From assembly GCA_023055425.1 (NCBI GenBank), contig JALGPY010000003.1, positions 66,262,991-66,326,990 on the forward strand: 64,000 nucleotides of DNA. The letters are read 5' to 3'. The notes beneath the pieces were generated by a model. The model searched no databases. It worked only from the letters and a program-made list of their open reading frames with translations, and was not told the origin of the DNA. The stretch comes from Linanthus parryae. Lineage: Eukaryota; Streptophyta; Magnoliopsida; Ericales; Polemoniaceae. The position numbers were made by a program, and so were the translations under genes. Every line of letters starts with the position of its first letter. Positions within the stretch are counted from its first letter, which is position 1. This document shows positions 34,700 through 46,618 of this stretch, one piece after another.

Positions 34700-35550
34700 G
34701 CAAATAAAACAAATAAAAACCTAGATTTCTCCCCCGTTTTGACTTTCATGAAAGAGAATGAGAAGATGTTGGATCAAAGTTTTTGGAAAGACTTTAAAAG
34801 ACTGTTTGAAAAAAATGAAATTTTCAAGACTTTGAAAAGGATTTCAAGGACTTGAAAAGGAGAAGAAAGAGTAGGCAAGAGTTAAGGGGTTGGGTCTCCA
34901 TCTCCTCGCTTCTCTGCATCTTCTTCCTGACTATTTCCCTCATCATCATCAACATGCTCTTCTTCTTGTTGAGCCACATCAACATCCTCAATGATTGATT
35001 ACATTGTTGAACAGGAAGGTTAACCCTTCCAAAGCTTTCTTCCATGTTTCCATTTCTTCTTCACAAAATACCTTCTCTTAATCACTGAAGAATATCTCTT
35101 ACGATCTTTTTCCAGTTTGCAGGCTAGATTCTGACTCAGCTTCTTGAAGTTCTTTCTCCTTTTTGGACTTCTTTGATAAAGGATAGGTTTCATATGAACT
35201 TGAAGTTGCATCTGAATCCGAGTCTTGAATGTAGATCTTCTATTTTTCTTTTCCCTTGTATGTTATGTCAGTCTTCTTCTTCACCTTCTTAGGGCTGCCA
35301 ATCTGAATCCCTTTCTGTTTTTCTTGAGCATACTCCACCGTCTTCTTCTTCTTGCTGGATACTGTGTATGATCTTTCTTTTCCTTATTCTTGGGAGGAGG
35401 AGGTGCCATGTCTTCTGATGTTGGAGTATTTGAACTGGAATCCCCACTGATGGTCTGAACCTCTTCCACAGTGGCCTTTCTTTTCTTCTTTGTGCCAGTC
35501 TTTGAACCACCAGCCATCTTAATTCTGTCAGAGGCTCTTCTAGTTATCAT
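34700..35550 (-). pseudogene. Sirevirus env-like extra ORF remnant
   Basis: Starts in the frame at 35550 with basic and Pro/Ser-rich sequence (KTGTKKKRKATVEEVQ, then EDMAPPPPKNKEKK). It then breaks into three short frames ending near 34824. Its position, after pol and before the LTR, matches the Sirevirus extra ORF. No membrane helix is visible in what remains. Treat the product as unknown. Confidence 0.5.
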
Positions 35551-35992
35551 TAAGGTTTGGGGAGAAGAATAGATAGGTAAGTTAGATACGAAGGAGAGAA
35601 AGAAAGAATAAGATAAATAGAAGAGAGTTTCAGTTTGAAAAGGAAACTAAATATTCTTCCTAATCTTTGAAGATCTGCTGAATGAAAAAGATTAAAATTT
35701 TGTGTGTGCCGTTGGAAATAAAAGATATAATACAATTTTGGCTGGAACGGGGTATTTAAAAAATTGAGGGAAACATTGAGCAATTATATACAAAGACAAC
35801 ACCCAACATTGAAAGATCCAAATTATTGACTACCTAGCGTACTGTCTTATTTTCAAGGTCTTAGAATTGGTTTCAAGGCCTTGTAAATCTATATGATTGA
35901 AAGCACATATACTCAAAGCTTTGAAAAGATTTTCAAGGCTTTGAAAATCAGTTCAAACCTTTGAAACACATAATACTTACCTGATTCTCCCC

Positions 35993-36847
35993 CTAAACCA
36001 ATGTGTCTTTATTTAGCATGCCCAATACCAATCTAAAGGCTGAGAATCTTTCATCTGGCAATGGTTTAGTGAAGATATCTGCAAATTGCAAGTTAGTAGA
36101 AACAAATTCAAGAACAATATCACCTTTTTCAGCATGATCTCTAATGAAGTGATGTTTAACATTAATATGCTTTGTTCTTGAATGCTGAATTGGATTCTTT
36201 GTAATTGATATGACACTTGTGTTGTCACACTTGATAGGTATATCTCTGAAATCTAATCCGAGGACTCTCATTTGTTGTGCTATCCATAACACTTGTGAAC
36301 AACAAGCTACATCTGCTATGCATTCAGATTCTGCTGTTGATAGTTCCACCGAGTTTTGCTTCTTTGAATGCCAGCTGATTAAAGATGATCGAATAAATTG
36401 ACAGCATCTTGCTGTACTCTTTCTATCAACTTTATATCCTGCAGAGTCAGCATCTGAATAGTCACACAAAGAGAAGTTAGATCTTTTAGGATACCAAAGC
36501 CGTGGGTATTTGGTACCATTAAGATATCTAAATATTCTCTTAACTACAGTCAAGTGTGATTCTTTAGGATCATCTTGAAATGTAGCACACATGCACACAA
36601 TGAACATGATATTTGGTCTACTAGCTGTGAGGTAGAGTAATGATCCAATCATACCTCTATACTCTTTCACATTCACACTCTTACCAGATTCATCTTTGCC
36701 TAGAGATAGTGTAGAACTCGTGGGGGTCTTAATCTCTTTCGATTGAGACATATTATACTTTCTTAGAAAGTCTCTTGTATACTTGCTTTGATGTAGGAAT
36801 ATGCCTTTCTTCTTATGATGAATTTGAAGTCCAAGAAAGAAGTTCAA
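35993..36847 (-). pseudogene. Sirevirus RNase H and reverse transcriptase C-terminus
   Basis: A 284-codon open stretch. FFLGLQIHHKKKGIFLHQSK and MIGSLLYLTASRPNIMF are the conserved C-terminal reverse transcriptase blocks. CDYSDADSAGYKVDRKST holds the RNase H Asp, SAESE-like LSTAESECIADV the Glu, and KHINVKHHFIRDHAEKG the end of the domain. The frame ends at 35993 with FRLVLGML. It is preceded by TAG (LMG-stop-LNFFLG). Confidence 0.92.
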
Positions 36848-37480
36848 TTATCCCATCAAGCTCATTTCAAATTCCATGCTCATAAGACTTGAGAATTCCT
36901 TGCACAAAAGATCATTAGTAGCTCCAAACAGAATATCATCAACATATATTTGAACTACAAGCATGTCTTTCTATTGATTCTTTCTGAAAAGAGTCTTATC
37001 TACTAATCCTCTTTTGAAATCATTTTCAAGTAGAAACTTTGACAACCTTTCATACCAAGCTCTTGGAGCTTGTTTCAAACCATAAAGAGCCTTGTCGAGT
37101 TTGTAAACATGATCTGAAAACTTGTCATTTTCAAAACCTGGAGGTTGAGCAACATAAACTTCTTCTTGCAAATAGCCATTTAAAAAAGCACACTTCACAT
37201 TCATTTGAAAAAGTTTCATGTTCTTGTGAGATGTAAATGCAAGTAGAATTATAATTGCTTCTAACCTTGCTACAGGAGTAAATGTTTCTTCATATTCAAT
37301 ACCTTATTTTTGATTGTAGCCTTGAGCCACCAATCTGGCTTTGTTCCTGATAACCTTTCCATTCTCATCTAACTCGTTTCTGAATACCCATCTGGTGCTA
37401 ATGACAAATTGATTTCTTGGAGAAGGAACTAGATTCCAAACTTGTTACTTTAAAACTCATTGAGTTCACCTTGCATAGCC
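36848..37480 (-). pseudogene. Sirevirus reverse transcriptase core
   Basis: Frame 37219-36971 carries MNVKCAFLNGYLQEEVYVAQ (motif A region) and KLDKALYGLKQAPRAWYERL. After a TAG (NQ-stop-KDM) the catalytic YVDDILFG lies at about 36926-36946. Upstream, the fingers domain is broken by frameshifts near 37300-37440. Confidence 0.9.
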
Positions 37481-37879
37481 AAAATCCAGTTTGCTTCTTG
37501 TAATGCTTCCTTCATAGTTTTAGGTTCTATAAGAGAGATAAAATCATTGAAAGCACAAAGATTCTTTAACTGTGATCTGGTTTGTGTTCCAGTGGTTCAA
37601 TAAGAAATAATGATATCAGCCGGATGAGATGAGAGATATTTAAATCTCTTTCTGGGTGTCCAAGGTTCAGGCTCTCCAATTTGTTTTTCAAGTCTTTGAG
37701 AACTTGAAGTAGTAGCCTGTTCTGCTGTCTTCTCTGGAGATTCTGTTTGAAGGCTTTAAACCTTAGTTTCAAGGCCTTGAAAATGTCTTCTTTGTTCCTG
37801 TGACATTTCCTTAGATCCTTTTGAGGATTATTCTTCAGTATCTGAATCATGCTTGTTCAAATTGAGATCTGCAGAAACA

Positions 37880-38797
37880 TCACTCAAAGAAAAATACCAA
37901 GAAAAATACCTTCATCACTAACTTACCAAGATTTTCCTTACCATTACTGTGGACAAAACAAGTACAACCAAAAGGTTTGAAGTAAGCAATGTCTGGCTTT
38001 CTTCCTTTGAACAGCTCATAGGGGGTCTTCTTCAGAATATGTCTGATCAAGCACCTGTTAAGAATATAGTTTGCTGTATTCACATCTTCTGCCCAATAAT
38101 GCTTTGGCAATTTGTTTTCCAAAAGAATTGTTCTTCACATGTCTTCAAGGGTACTGTTCTTTCTTTCAACAACTCCATTCTGTTGAGGAGTTCTACGAGC
38201 AGAAAAGTTGTGAGAGATACCATGCTCAGAACAGAATACATCAAATTCTAATTGATCAGACTCTCTACCATTATCACTTCTGATTGAAGCAATATGTAGG
38301 TTTTTCAAGGTTTGAAGTTCTATACAAATCTTTGAAAATTCAGTGAGAGCTTCAGACTTATCTCTAAGAAGCATAACCCAAGTATATCTAGAAAGATCAT
38401 CTACAATAATAAGCATGTACTTCTTACCATTTGGAGTTGAAGTTCTCATAGGACCACAAATATCCATATGCAATAATTCAAAGGGTCTAGTAGTAATTAC
38501 AAAGTTCTTTAGTTTGAATGAGCTTCTAGTTTGCTTGCCCTGTGTACATGCCTTGCAAACTTCTTCATCTTTGAACTTGATAGAGGTTAGACCTCTTACT
38601 AAGTTCTTGTAAACCAGCTTTTTCAAGGTATGCAAGCGAATGTGTCCCAACTTTCTGTGCCAAAGCTTTGAATCTTCTTTCAAGGCCTTGAGACACTTCA
38701 AGTTTTCTCCTGCAACTTTGTTAGTTTGAAAAGTATAAACATTGTTTGATCTAGATGCAGTGAGGATGCAATTGTCAGATTTCTCATCCTGCACCAC
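37880..38797 (-). pseudogene. Sirevirus integrase
   Basis: Zinc-binding HHCC region: LWHRKLGHIRLHTLKKL and CKACTQGKQ. Core: HMDICGPM with the first Asp, then IRSDNGRES with the second, then RRTPQQNGVVERKNS with the Glu. A stop (EDM-stop-RTIL) at about 38135 separates the last part, HYWAEDVNTANYILNRC and FKPFGCTCFVHSNGK. It is active in the particle when intact, joining cDNA to the host chromosome. Confidence 0.9.
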
Positions 38798-39062
38798 ACA
38801 TTTCTATTTGTCAAAGATAAGCTTGTTGCCATTATCACAAAGCTGAGAAACACTAAGCAAATTGAATTGGAAACCATCAACTAGATATGCATCAGAAATG
38901 AAATTTTAACAATCTGTACCAACTTTACCAAGTTTAATTGATCCTTCAGATTGCTCTTTCAGTTCTTAGAATAGAGATCTCTTTCCACTCTTGTGTCTTG
39001 AGCAACCACTGTTCATAAACCATTTCTGTTCTTTGATCTCGGTAACAACTTGCAAACACCAT
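38798..39062 (-). pseudogene. Sirevirus protease
   Basis: WFMNSGCSRHKSG aligns with the usual copia WYLDSGCSRHMTG, so the catalytic Asp appears changed to Asn. Three stops occur in this short stretch. The downstream FNLLSVSQLCDNG is the conserved C-terminal part. Confidence 0.75.
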
Positions 39063-40964
39063 TCACCGCCTTACCCAGATGTTAGACCAAGAACTGAATT
39101 TAGATTCATATTCAGGGTTAACCATGTTAGGAGGTCTAACCCCTTTAGGAACCCAAATCTGTCTAACTTTTCCTTTGTGTTGGAATGGAAAAGTATTCCT
39201 CATTATGTGAGGGTCTCTTCTTCTAAAAGGACAAGTCATTTTAGCATGACCAATCTTATTGCAGTAATGGCATTTAGGAGATGTTCTGCTTCCAACTTTC
39301 ACAAATCTGGTATTGTTCTTTTTGAGAAACTTTGGATTGTATCCAATACCAGTTTTGTGAACATACTTTAGGCTACCTAAAAGAATCAAGTTCAAGTTGT
39401 GTTCTGAGCCTGCAATTTTTATTTTGACTGATTCAGATTCTTGTAGTTTCTCAGTTAGAGTAGTCTTTTGTTTTCCAAATCATCAACTTTATGTTTTAGA
39501 TTAACAATGCTGTCACTCAATAGAGAGTTTTTGGTTACTACTTCCTTTACTTGTGTTTTCAAGGCTTTGAAACTGGTTTTCAAGGCCTTGAAATCATTGT
39601 CAGTTTTCTTCTGAGAGATTTCAAGATTCTGATTTAGGCAAACAAGATGCAAGTTTTCTTTTGCTTGCTCATGAACATTTTCTTTCAAAACTCTAATCTC
39701 TTTCAGATAATCCTCTTCATTTAAAAATATTGTTCTAAGATAATCAGAGAGGGCTTCTGTTGGTTTTGAATCAAGCAGTTTACCATTACCTCAATATTCT
39801 TTTCAAAACTTTCAACATGCTTTGCCATAAAGCATAGGTTGGCATGTTCTTCTTCAGATTCAGAGTCACTTGAGGTTTCTGAATCACTCCAGGATGCTAT
39901 CATAGCTTTCTTTCTTCTATCATGATCTCTCTTATGAAATTTCTTGCTCTTTTTATGTGGACAATCTCTGATCAAGTGTCCTGCATCACCACACTCAAAG
40001 CAGTTCATGACTTCAGGTTTATTACCATGTGAAGAAGATTTACCTTTGTAATATTTGCTACTGGAGGATCTGTGTCTGTCTCTGCTGAAGTCTTTGTTAC
40101 CAAAGTTCTTCTTCATTTTAAGAATTCTGGACAAGGCTTTGGAAATCAAAGCAAATGGATTTTCATCATCATCTTCAGCTTCAAGGCTTTGAAATGGTTC
40201 ATTCTCATTTGCCTTGAGATCTAGGTTCTTGATACCTTCTGGTAGTTCTCCATTAACTTCATTCATGGATATGTCATGTGTAAGGAGCTTTCCTTGTAGG
40301 TCATCAAGTTGAAGTAATGAGAGATCTTGAGCGTCCTCAGAAGCAGTAGTATTTGGTTACCATTTTGCCTGTGGAAGACTTTTCAGAATCTTTCTAACCT
40401 TTTCTTCATTGGAAATATGTTTTTCCAATGAATGAAGATTGTTGACAATGTCAGTGAATCTTTTGAACATGTCTCTGATTGACTCATCTCCATTCATCTT
40501 AAATAGCTCATATTGCCTGAGATATATTTTAATCTTAGATGCTTGACTTGGCTGGTTCCTTATAATGTCACCACAAGCTTATCCCAGATCTCCTTGGCAG
40601 TCTTGCAACCTGAGTTCCTGTTAAACTCATCTGCACTCAAAGCACGATATAAGAGATTGATAGCTTTCTAATTTTTGGAAAATTGTTCTAACTCAGAAGA
40701 GGAGAGAGTGTCTTCAGATTTGGGAGTTCTAATCCCATCTTTCTCAGTGTAGAAAGTGTGAGGACCATTATGAATAATAGTCCAGAGTTCCATATCATGA
40801 TCAATGATGAACATTTTCATTAAAGCTTTCCAGTGGACAAAATTGTCTCCAAAGAAGAGATGAGGTATGTTAGCAGGTCTTCCGTGAGAGAAACCACCAT
40901 CACCTAAAGTACTCAGAATCACAAGATGGTTAAATTTATGCAGTGATACAAGATTTGGTACCAA
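39063..40964 (-). pseudogene. Sirevirus gag
   Basis: The N-terminal part (40964-40668) holds PHLFFGDNFVHWKALMKMF, the gag opening. The middle is broken by frameshifts. A zinc knuckle CFECGDAGHLIRDC lies in 40266-39721 and a second, CHYCNKIGHAKMTC, in 39395-39063. Between them 39688-39455 is a coiled coil that includes the repeat FKALKTSFKALKT, encoded by palindromic DNA. Large gag with extended coiled coil fits Sireviruses. Confidence 0.85.
40951..40963 (-). other. Sirevirus primer-binding site region
   Basis: TGGTACCAAATCT on the minus strand, two bases inside the 5' LTR. It starts TGG as required; the match to tRNA-Met is weaker than usual. Confidence 0.5.
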
Positions 40965-40965
40965 T

Positions 40966-42186
40966 TGAAGGGGTGTACAGTAGGTAGAAATACAGGATCA
41001 ATACTCTAGAGGGGGGGGGGGGTGAATAGAGTATGAAAACTTTTTCAAAACTTGCAAGAATAGTGGTTTCAAAAGATTTGTAAGGTGATTCAAGGCCTTG
41101 AAATGAGTTTCAAGCCCTTGGAATGAAAATAAAAATAATAAGTCTATTTCAAGGCCGTGAAATGAGTTTCAAACCCTTGCAATGAAACTGTTTTGAATGC
41201 TGCAAAAGTTTTAAGTATGGAACTGAAAAGTAAATGCAAGAGACACAAGATATATAGAGTTCAGTCCACTTGGTCCTACGTCTCTACCTAAGGGATCTTC
41301 TCCCTGTAGGATTTTCAACACAAGTCTTATTAATCCACAGCTAAGCCCTAGATCTCAAGCACAAAGAGATGCCTTACTCTGTTACAGCTTGTGGTTCTCA
41401 CTAACCTATCTAGTACCTGCTCTAGCTATTTGATTAACTAAGAATACTCTATTGTTCACTTTGAAAAATCCTTGAGAATAAGAACTATAAGTGTTTTCAA
41501 AATGATATACAAATGAAGTTCAGAAGAGAAGAACTCTAGAACTGAATCTACAGTGAGTATGCAGTGTTCTTCTGATGATTGGATTGAGAGAGATGAATCT
41601 GCTTCTTTTTTGCTTGTCGATCCTTGAATGTTTTTGAGTGTCTCTGCTAATTGTCCTGTTGCATAGCTTTAGCTTTCCCTCTTTATAGAGCAGTTTGAAA
41701 TGCAGATCTTCAGGATCTTCTCATAACAAACTTCACTATTTTGTAGCTTCAACTTTGACTTCTCTAACAGCTTCTCCAACGGATAGTTTTATCAATATCT
41801 TTAAGGATACTGATTTGATATCGTATGAGCCACTGTTATGCAAATTCCAAACACAACACGAATGATCAAAAAAATCAATTTATCATATAATTCCTTTCCT
41901 GCAAAACCCAGGTTAGGAAACAAATCCTCAAAAATAGGAAAATAATTCCCTGCAAAACTGAATTAGACATATGATGTTAGATACTGTAAAATGTGTCAAA
42001 ATACTTTTTCTTTCAGCATCAAGTATCAACTAATCAAGCACAGAGGGTTTATGAGTTGAATTAAGATCAGAAACTCCCCCTAAGTTCATGCATTTAAAGA
42101 ACAGTCAGTTTCAAGGCTTTGAAAGCTGTTTCAAGGCCTTGAAATAGACAAGCTCTTTCAAGTCTTTAAACTTGATTGAACTTACA
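40966..42186 (-). repeat. Sirevirus 5' LTR (right copy)
   Basis: 1,221 bp from TGAAGGGGTGTACAG to ATTGAACTTACA in plus orientation. It carries a G12 run (41011-41022) and palindromes such as TTTCAAGGCCTTGAAA at about 42129-42144. Confidence 0.88.
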
Positions 42187-43214
42187 CTTACCATGGTAAG
42201 CATCACCATCTTATCGCGACATGTCAGCCAGACACCACACATTATAGGGGGGTCACCGCATGTTTATAGCAAACCTTGGGGGAGTCAGCCCATCACCTAG
42301 CAAACATTCACCGTGTTTCCAACTAAATGTTTGACTTTTTTCAGGGATGTATGATCATCATCATCACTCGTAACACCATTAAATCACAATCAATCACAGA
42401 ACACAAGTGTAAGACGAAGGAAGAAAGGTAGAACCATTGAAGGCGGAGCTCAGAGATCTGATCGGAAAACATCTTCGTCTACGATTCTGTTTGTATATCT
42501 CTATTCTCTATTAAAATCTACGCCGGTTAATATCATGCTTTGATTTTTCACTCAAACTACGAGTAGGAAATTTATCATTACTAGGACCCGAGTAGGGTTC
42601 CTAGATTAACTTCCCAGATAGGTTTTCATATGGTTCTCTGGTTTGTGCCTACGATTTTGACCATAGATTATTGTATTGTTTTACGTTCATTATTCATTAT
42701 CTGTATCTATACTTGTGAAAAAAAAATTCATGCTAGGATCATTGTTATGGTTTTATGAGAGACAAACCGTAGAACTTTAACGGAAACGATGAATGAAAAA
42801 CTAGTGAAACTACTTAGAGCGACCAATCGCGTTGTGGAGCTAGGAGAAAATGAGTATAATTTATCATCATGCTTAACTGAGATGGCATTGATTTCGTGAT
42901 TTTTGTGACCATCATAATTATGTATTAAAAAGGCTCAGTTAAAGAAGTGAAATGTACGGCTACATTTTCTCTACAATTGCTCGGTTGGCCAAGTGACAAG
43001 TCTGGATTTCAATGACCATTATTCGTATCAATTAGTAATTTTCAGTTTTATGTTTTATGCTTTGTATTTGTTTTAATTATTCGCTAAACACACCACTCAA
43101 TATTTTTGAGATAAAAAAGCTAGGAAGACACTTGGTCCTTTGGGTTGATATTACCCGGAGCTTTCCGAATTCTTGCAGTAGTGATAGTTGTGCACTTGCA
43201 GTTGGAGCGTGTCA
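42187..43214 (+). repeat. Athila-B 5' LTR, probable
   Basis: It ends GCGTGTCA followed by AGTTTTTTGCAAC, the same arrangement as the Athila-A LTR end (GTGTCA then AGTCTTTGGCGCC). The start is not defined because the Sirevirus LTR adjoins. It opens with the perfect palindrome CTTACCATGGTAAG at 42187-42200. Confidence 0.5.
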
Positions 43215-43220
43215 AGTTTT

Positions 43221-43238
43221 TTGCAACTTTGTCGGGGA
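43221..43238 (+). other. Degenerate tRNA-Asp primer-binding site
   Basis: TTGCAACTTTGTCGGGGA, seven bases after the LTR end. It differs from the Athila consensus at five positions, partly C-to-T or G-to-A changes expected from methylated repeats. Confidence 0.6.
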
Positions 43239-43749
43239 TTGGGTTATCTATTCTAGTTACTTTTGTCTTAAGAAAGTTTTACTTTTCTGTTTTTATGTTG
43301 TGTTCACCTGCTTATTCTAGTGGTCCTATGTTTTCAGTAATTTGATCTGGTGTATGACCCGTTCTTCTAAACAGATTACATTCACCATATGAAGATTTGG
43401 AAGCATATTTTCGCTCAAGAGGTAGAGAATTGGAAAAAAAATCAAGCAAATGGCTGCAGTGCACCAAGAAAAAATTGAACAAATATTTGTGAATTAGCAG
43501 AAGAAGCTGGCCGTAATGAGAGAGCTCAGAATAAATTTGAAGAAATAAGAGCTGACATGGACAACTTGGCCACAGAGGTGCGATGATAGAATCCACCACC
43601 GTTGTTCCCCAAATAGTGAGACACAAGATGCTCTGCTTGAAGAGAAAGAGGGGTTCCTATGGTAAAAAAAATCATACATAAATGAAAAGAGTTACCAACC
43701 TGCTATCCTAGTGCCACAAACTAATGCTTGATATTTTAAACTCAAGAGT

Positions 43750-44260
43750 TCGTTGATACACACAGTGGAAAGATATTTCCAATTCAATGGAAAATCTATA
43801 AAAGATCCGATTGCACATATTGCTACATTAACTGAGATAGCAAAAACTTTTCAAGCACGTGTGTCAATGAGGAAACAATTAATATGGTGCTATTTTCGTT
43901 TTCTGTAACTGATAGAGCCACTGAGTGGCTCCGCTCTTTTCCAAGTCATTCCATCACTACTTCGGATCAACCTTACCAAGGAATTTCTGAGGAAGTATCA
44001 GCCACCATCTCGATTTGTTGATATCATGAATGAGAGTACCAGGTTTTCTCAAGAAGATGATGAAAATAAAGGAGAAGCATGGAACCGATTTAATCTGAAT
44101 ATTCGAAGCCCAAGACATGGAGAGTCATGGCACAAGCTTATGAACTACTTCTGCATAACATTTGATAAGGAATTTCACCAATTATCCTTGAGAATTTGAT
44201 GGGACTTGATCACGATACTGCACGAGAATATTGGTTAATGTTTCCTTAAGGGAACCCACT
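43750..44260 (+). pseudogene. Athila-B gag
   Basis: Broken frames carry NMVLFSFSVTDRATEWLRSF and PSHSITTSDQ, then EFLRKYQPPSRFVDIMN and AWNRFNLNIRSPRHGESW. The order matches the Athila gag blocks seen intact in Athila-A (GAAVDWLDSLP, AWERLNLLLRKCPNHG). At least three frameshifts or stops are present. Confidence 0.75.
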
Positions 44261-45121
44261 TGATTAGAAATTTTAAAAATTCAGACACCAGCCAAGGATC
44301 CGATAATGGTTAATCAGCTGAAGATAACCAATTCCAACATCGCTGCATTAACCGCTCCCTTTTACATCGTAAATCCACAAGCTGATGTCAAGAAAACTGG
44401 ACAACAATTAGCTGAGTGTGAATAAAAAAGTGCGGGGGGGGGGGGGGGGGATAAAAGATTTGAACTATTAGGGGAAGCCATGCTAGTGGAAAAACAACTA
44501 CAACCCCAACAACCGATGTCATCCAAATTTTAGTTGGGTCAATCCCTGTAATGGATTTTAAGCATAGAGACAAGAGCCTTGATATCCATTATATTAACCA
44601 CAAGCTTAGCAGCAACGTTAGAAACAAGTAGCTCCAAATGTGATGATTATGCTCAAAACAATTAGTGACAAGTTGAGAAAGCTCGAAAGTGACATGACGC
44701 CACAAAAGCCGCAATGAGGACTCATGAAACCCAGATTGGCCAAATAGCAAAAATGATAAGAAAAAGGACACAAGCAGAAGATGAGTAAGAGATTACCTTG
44801 ACCCCCCCCCCCCCCCCAATCAAATGGCATGGTGGATATCATAGAAGCTGAACTAGATAAGGACAAGATTGATGACAGTATGGTAAGAGTGCCATTTCAG
44901 AAGAAACTATCACGAGATAGGGATGAACACATATTTCTTCACTTTGTTGATCTATTCAAATAAGTTCATATAAATATCCAATTTATGGAGGAACTCACTC
45001 AAATGCCAATGTATCATAGATTCTTGAAAGGAATTATTTGTGGGAAGAGATGCTTTGAACCCAATGAAAATTTAAACTCACGAAGACTTGTAGCGCCATG
45101 ATTAAGAGGTAAATCCCTAAG

Positions 45122-45445
45122 ATGAGCGATCCAGGGAGTGTTATTTTATCTTGCAAACTTGGAGATGGAATTGAGACATGCAAAATGTGTGAACTTGGCG
45201 CAAGTGTTAGTTTGAAGCCTTTACCACTATTCCAGAGGCTTAGTAATAGAGATCCAAGCCCATCAAGGATGTGTTTGAAACTTACAAATAAAAATTGTCC
45301 GTATTGGCTCACATATTTTATTGAGAAAGTGGGTGATTTTATTTTTCCCGCTAATTTGATCATAGTAGACATCAAAGAAGACAAAAACGTGCCACTCATC
45401 CTTGGGAGGCAGTTACTTAAAACTATAAGGATCATTATGGATTAA
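45122..45445 (+). pseudogene. Athila-B aspartic protease
   Basis: Open for 107 codons. CKMCELGASVSLKPLPLFQ corresponds to the catalytic ALCDLGASVNLMPLSVFK of Athila-A, with the catalytic Asp replaced by Glu. FIFPANLIIVDIKEDKNVPL and ILGRQLLKTIRIIMD match the C-terminal half. The region then runs into non-coding sequence without reverse transcriptase. Confidence 0.8.
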
Positions 45446-46249
45446 AAAATTGAGGAGTTGACCCTTTTAGAATTAAAAATGAAGATGATATTCACAACAT
45501 TCCACCGAGATATAAGAAAAAGCGATAGAGAGTTGGCACAAGTTTAATATCGGGACGATGAAGAGGAAGATTCAAGGCCGGGAGATGACTACTTTGATGA
45601 AGAAAAGGAACCAGATGATTCATTGAATGAAAAAAATTTGAGTGCACAAGAAGCTGCTCAAAATCCAGGAGCCGCATCTTAAGCAGGAGGCTAGCCAAGC
45701 CAAGCTCTCCTAAACCAATCGAAGTTACAAAGTCAAGCCGTCGACTCCAAAACTACAACCACTTATTGGAAGGCAAGCCAATATTTATTCTCTTAATAGG
45801 AAAGTATTTTATTAATAGAAAAGCATAAAAAAATGTTAAAAACATCAAAAATATAATGTAGGAAAAATCTAGAAGAATATTTTTCTTGGGTTTAATTTCT
45901 ATTGAGCCGCTAATCATGTTGGGAAAGGATTTCATGATTTGTGATTGGAGGAAAGACACAAAAAATTGGAGTCCTCTAAGAAGATGCGTGTGACGCATTT
46001 GATCGTGAGGGTCACAAAGTTGATGCATGTGAATTCTGAAATTTCTAGCGTTAGAAGAGAAATCAACCCCAGTGTTCAATGCACACTCGACCAAACGTGA
46101 GTTACATTACACTCCGTGATGTGATCGCGGATTGCTCAAGGAAAGGAAGAATTTTTATCACAAACAATGGGAACAAAAAGTGAGTAAAGATTGGAGAGGA
46201 AGCATGCAGAAGGAAACAAAGAAAAGGAATTTTTGCAGTAAAGCTTCAG

Positions 46250-46570
46250 ACTTCACCGCGGTAAGATATCCTTGCTTATCAAGGTAAGAAGTCCACACAA
46301 GGGGTACCACTGTAAGGTGAATACATACCATGGTATGGAGTGAAGAAAATAGGACGGTGGTTTTCTCGAAAATCTTCACACCGCTGTTCCACTTTTGCAT
46401 ACCGGTAAGAGAAGAAAAAAAAAAGTTAAGGGAAATTTTGCACAAGAAAGTTCATCACGGTGATTGAGTAGTGAAACGATATGATGTGAAGATTTTTTAA
46501 ATATGAATTATCGAGAAGGTTCACCGTGTTAAAAATGGCATGCTTATTGTGGTATGTTCCCAAAAAAATC
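46250..46570 (+). repeat. Degenerate ACCGCGGT/ACCATGGT palindrome cluster
   Basis: Related inverted sites occur at short spacing: CACCGCGGTAAG (about 46255), TTATCAAGGTAAG (46276), TACCACTGTAAGG (46304), CATACCATGGTATGG (46321), ACACCGCTGTTC (46379), CATACCGGTAAG (46399), TCACGGTGATT (46454) and TCACCGTGTTA (46521). A further CTTACCGCAGTAAG lies at about 49510 beyond CACTA-2, and CTTACCATGGTAAG at 42187-42200. Confidence 0.6.
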
Positions 46571-46618
46571 ATGAACACGTTGAAGACGATGACAACATGA
46601 TGTACATCTTGAATTTTG

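Larger units (their letters stand above)
33190..42186 (-). mobile_element. Sirevirus (copia) retrotransposon, both LTRs, decayed
   Basis: The LTRs at 33190-34497 and 40966-42186 are direct repeats. Going right to left inside: gag with a zinc knuckle, protease, integrase, reverse transcriptase, RNase H, an env-like ORF remnant and several polypurine tracts. This order and the extra ORF after RNase H are Sirevirus features. Many stops show it is inactive. I could not find matching target duplications (CAATT on the left, CTTAC on the right), so the ends may have mutated or recombined. Confidence 0.88.
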
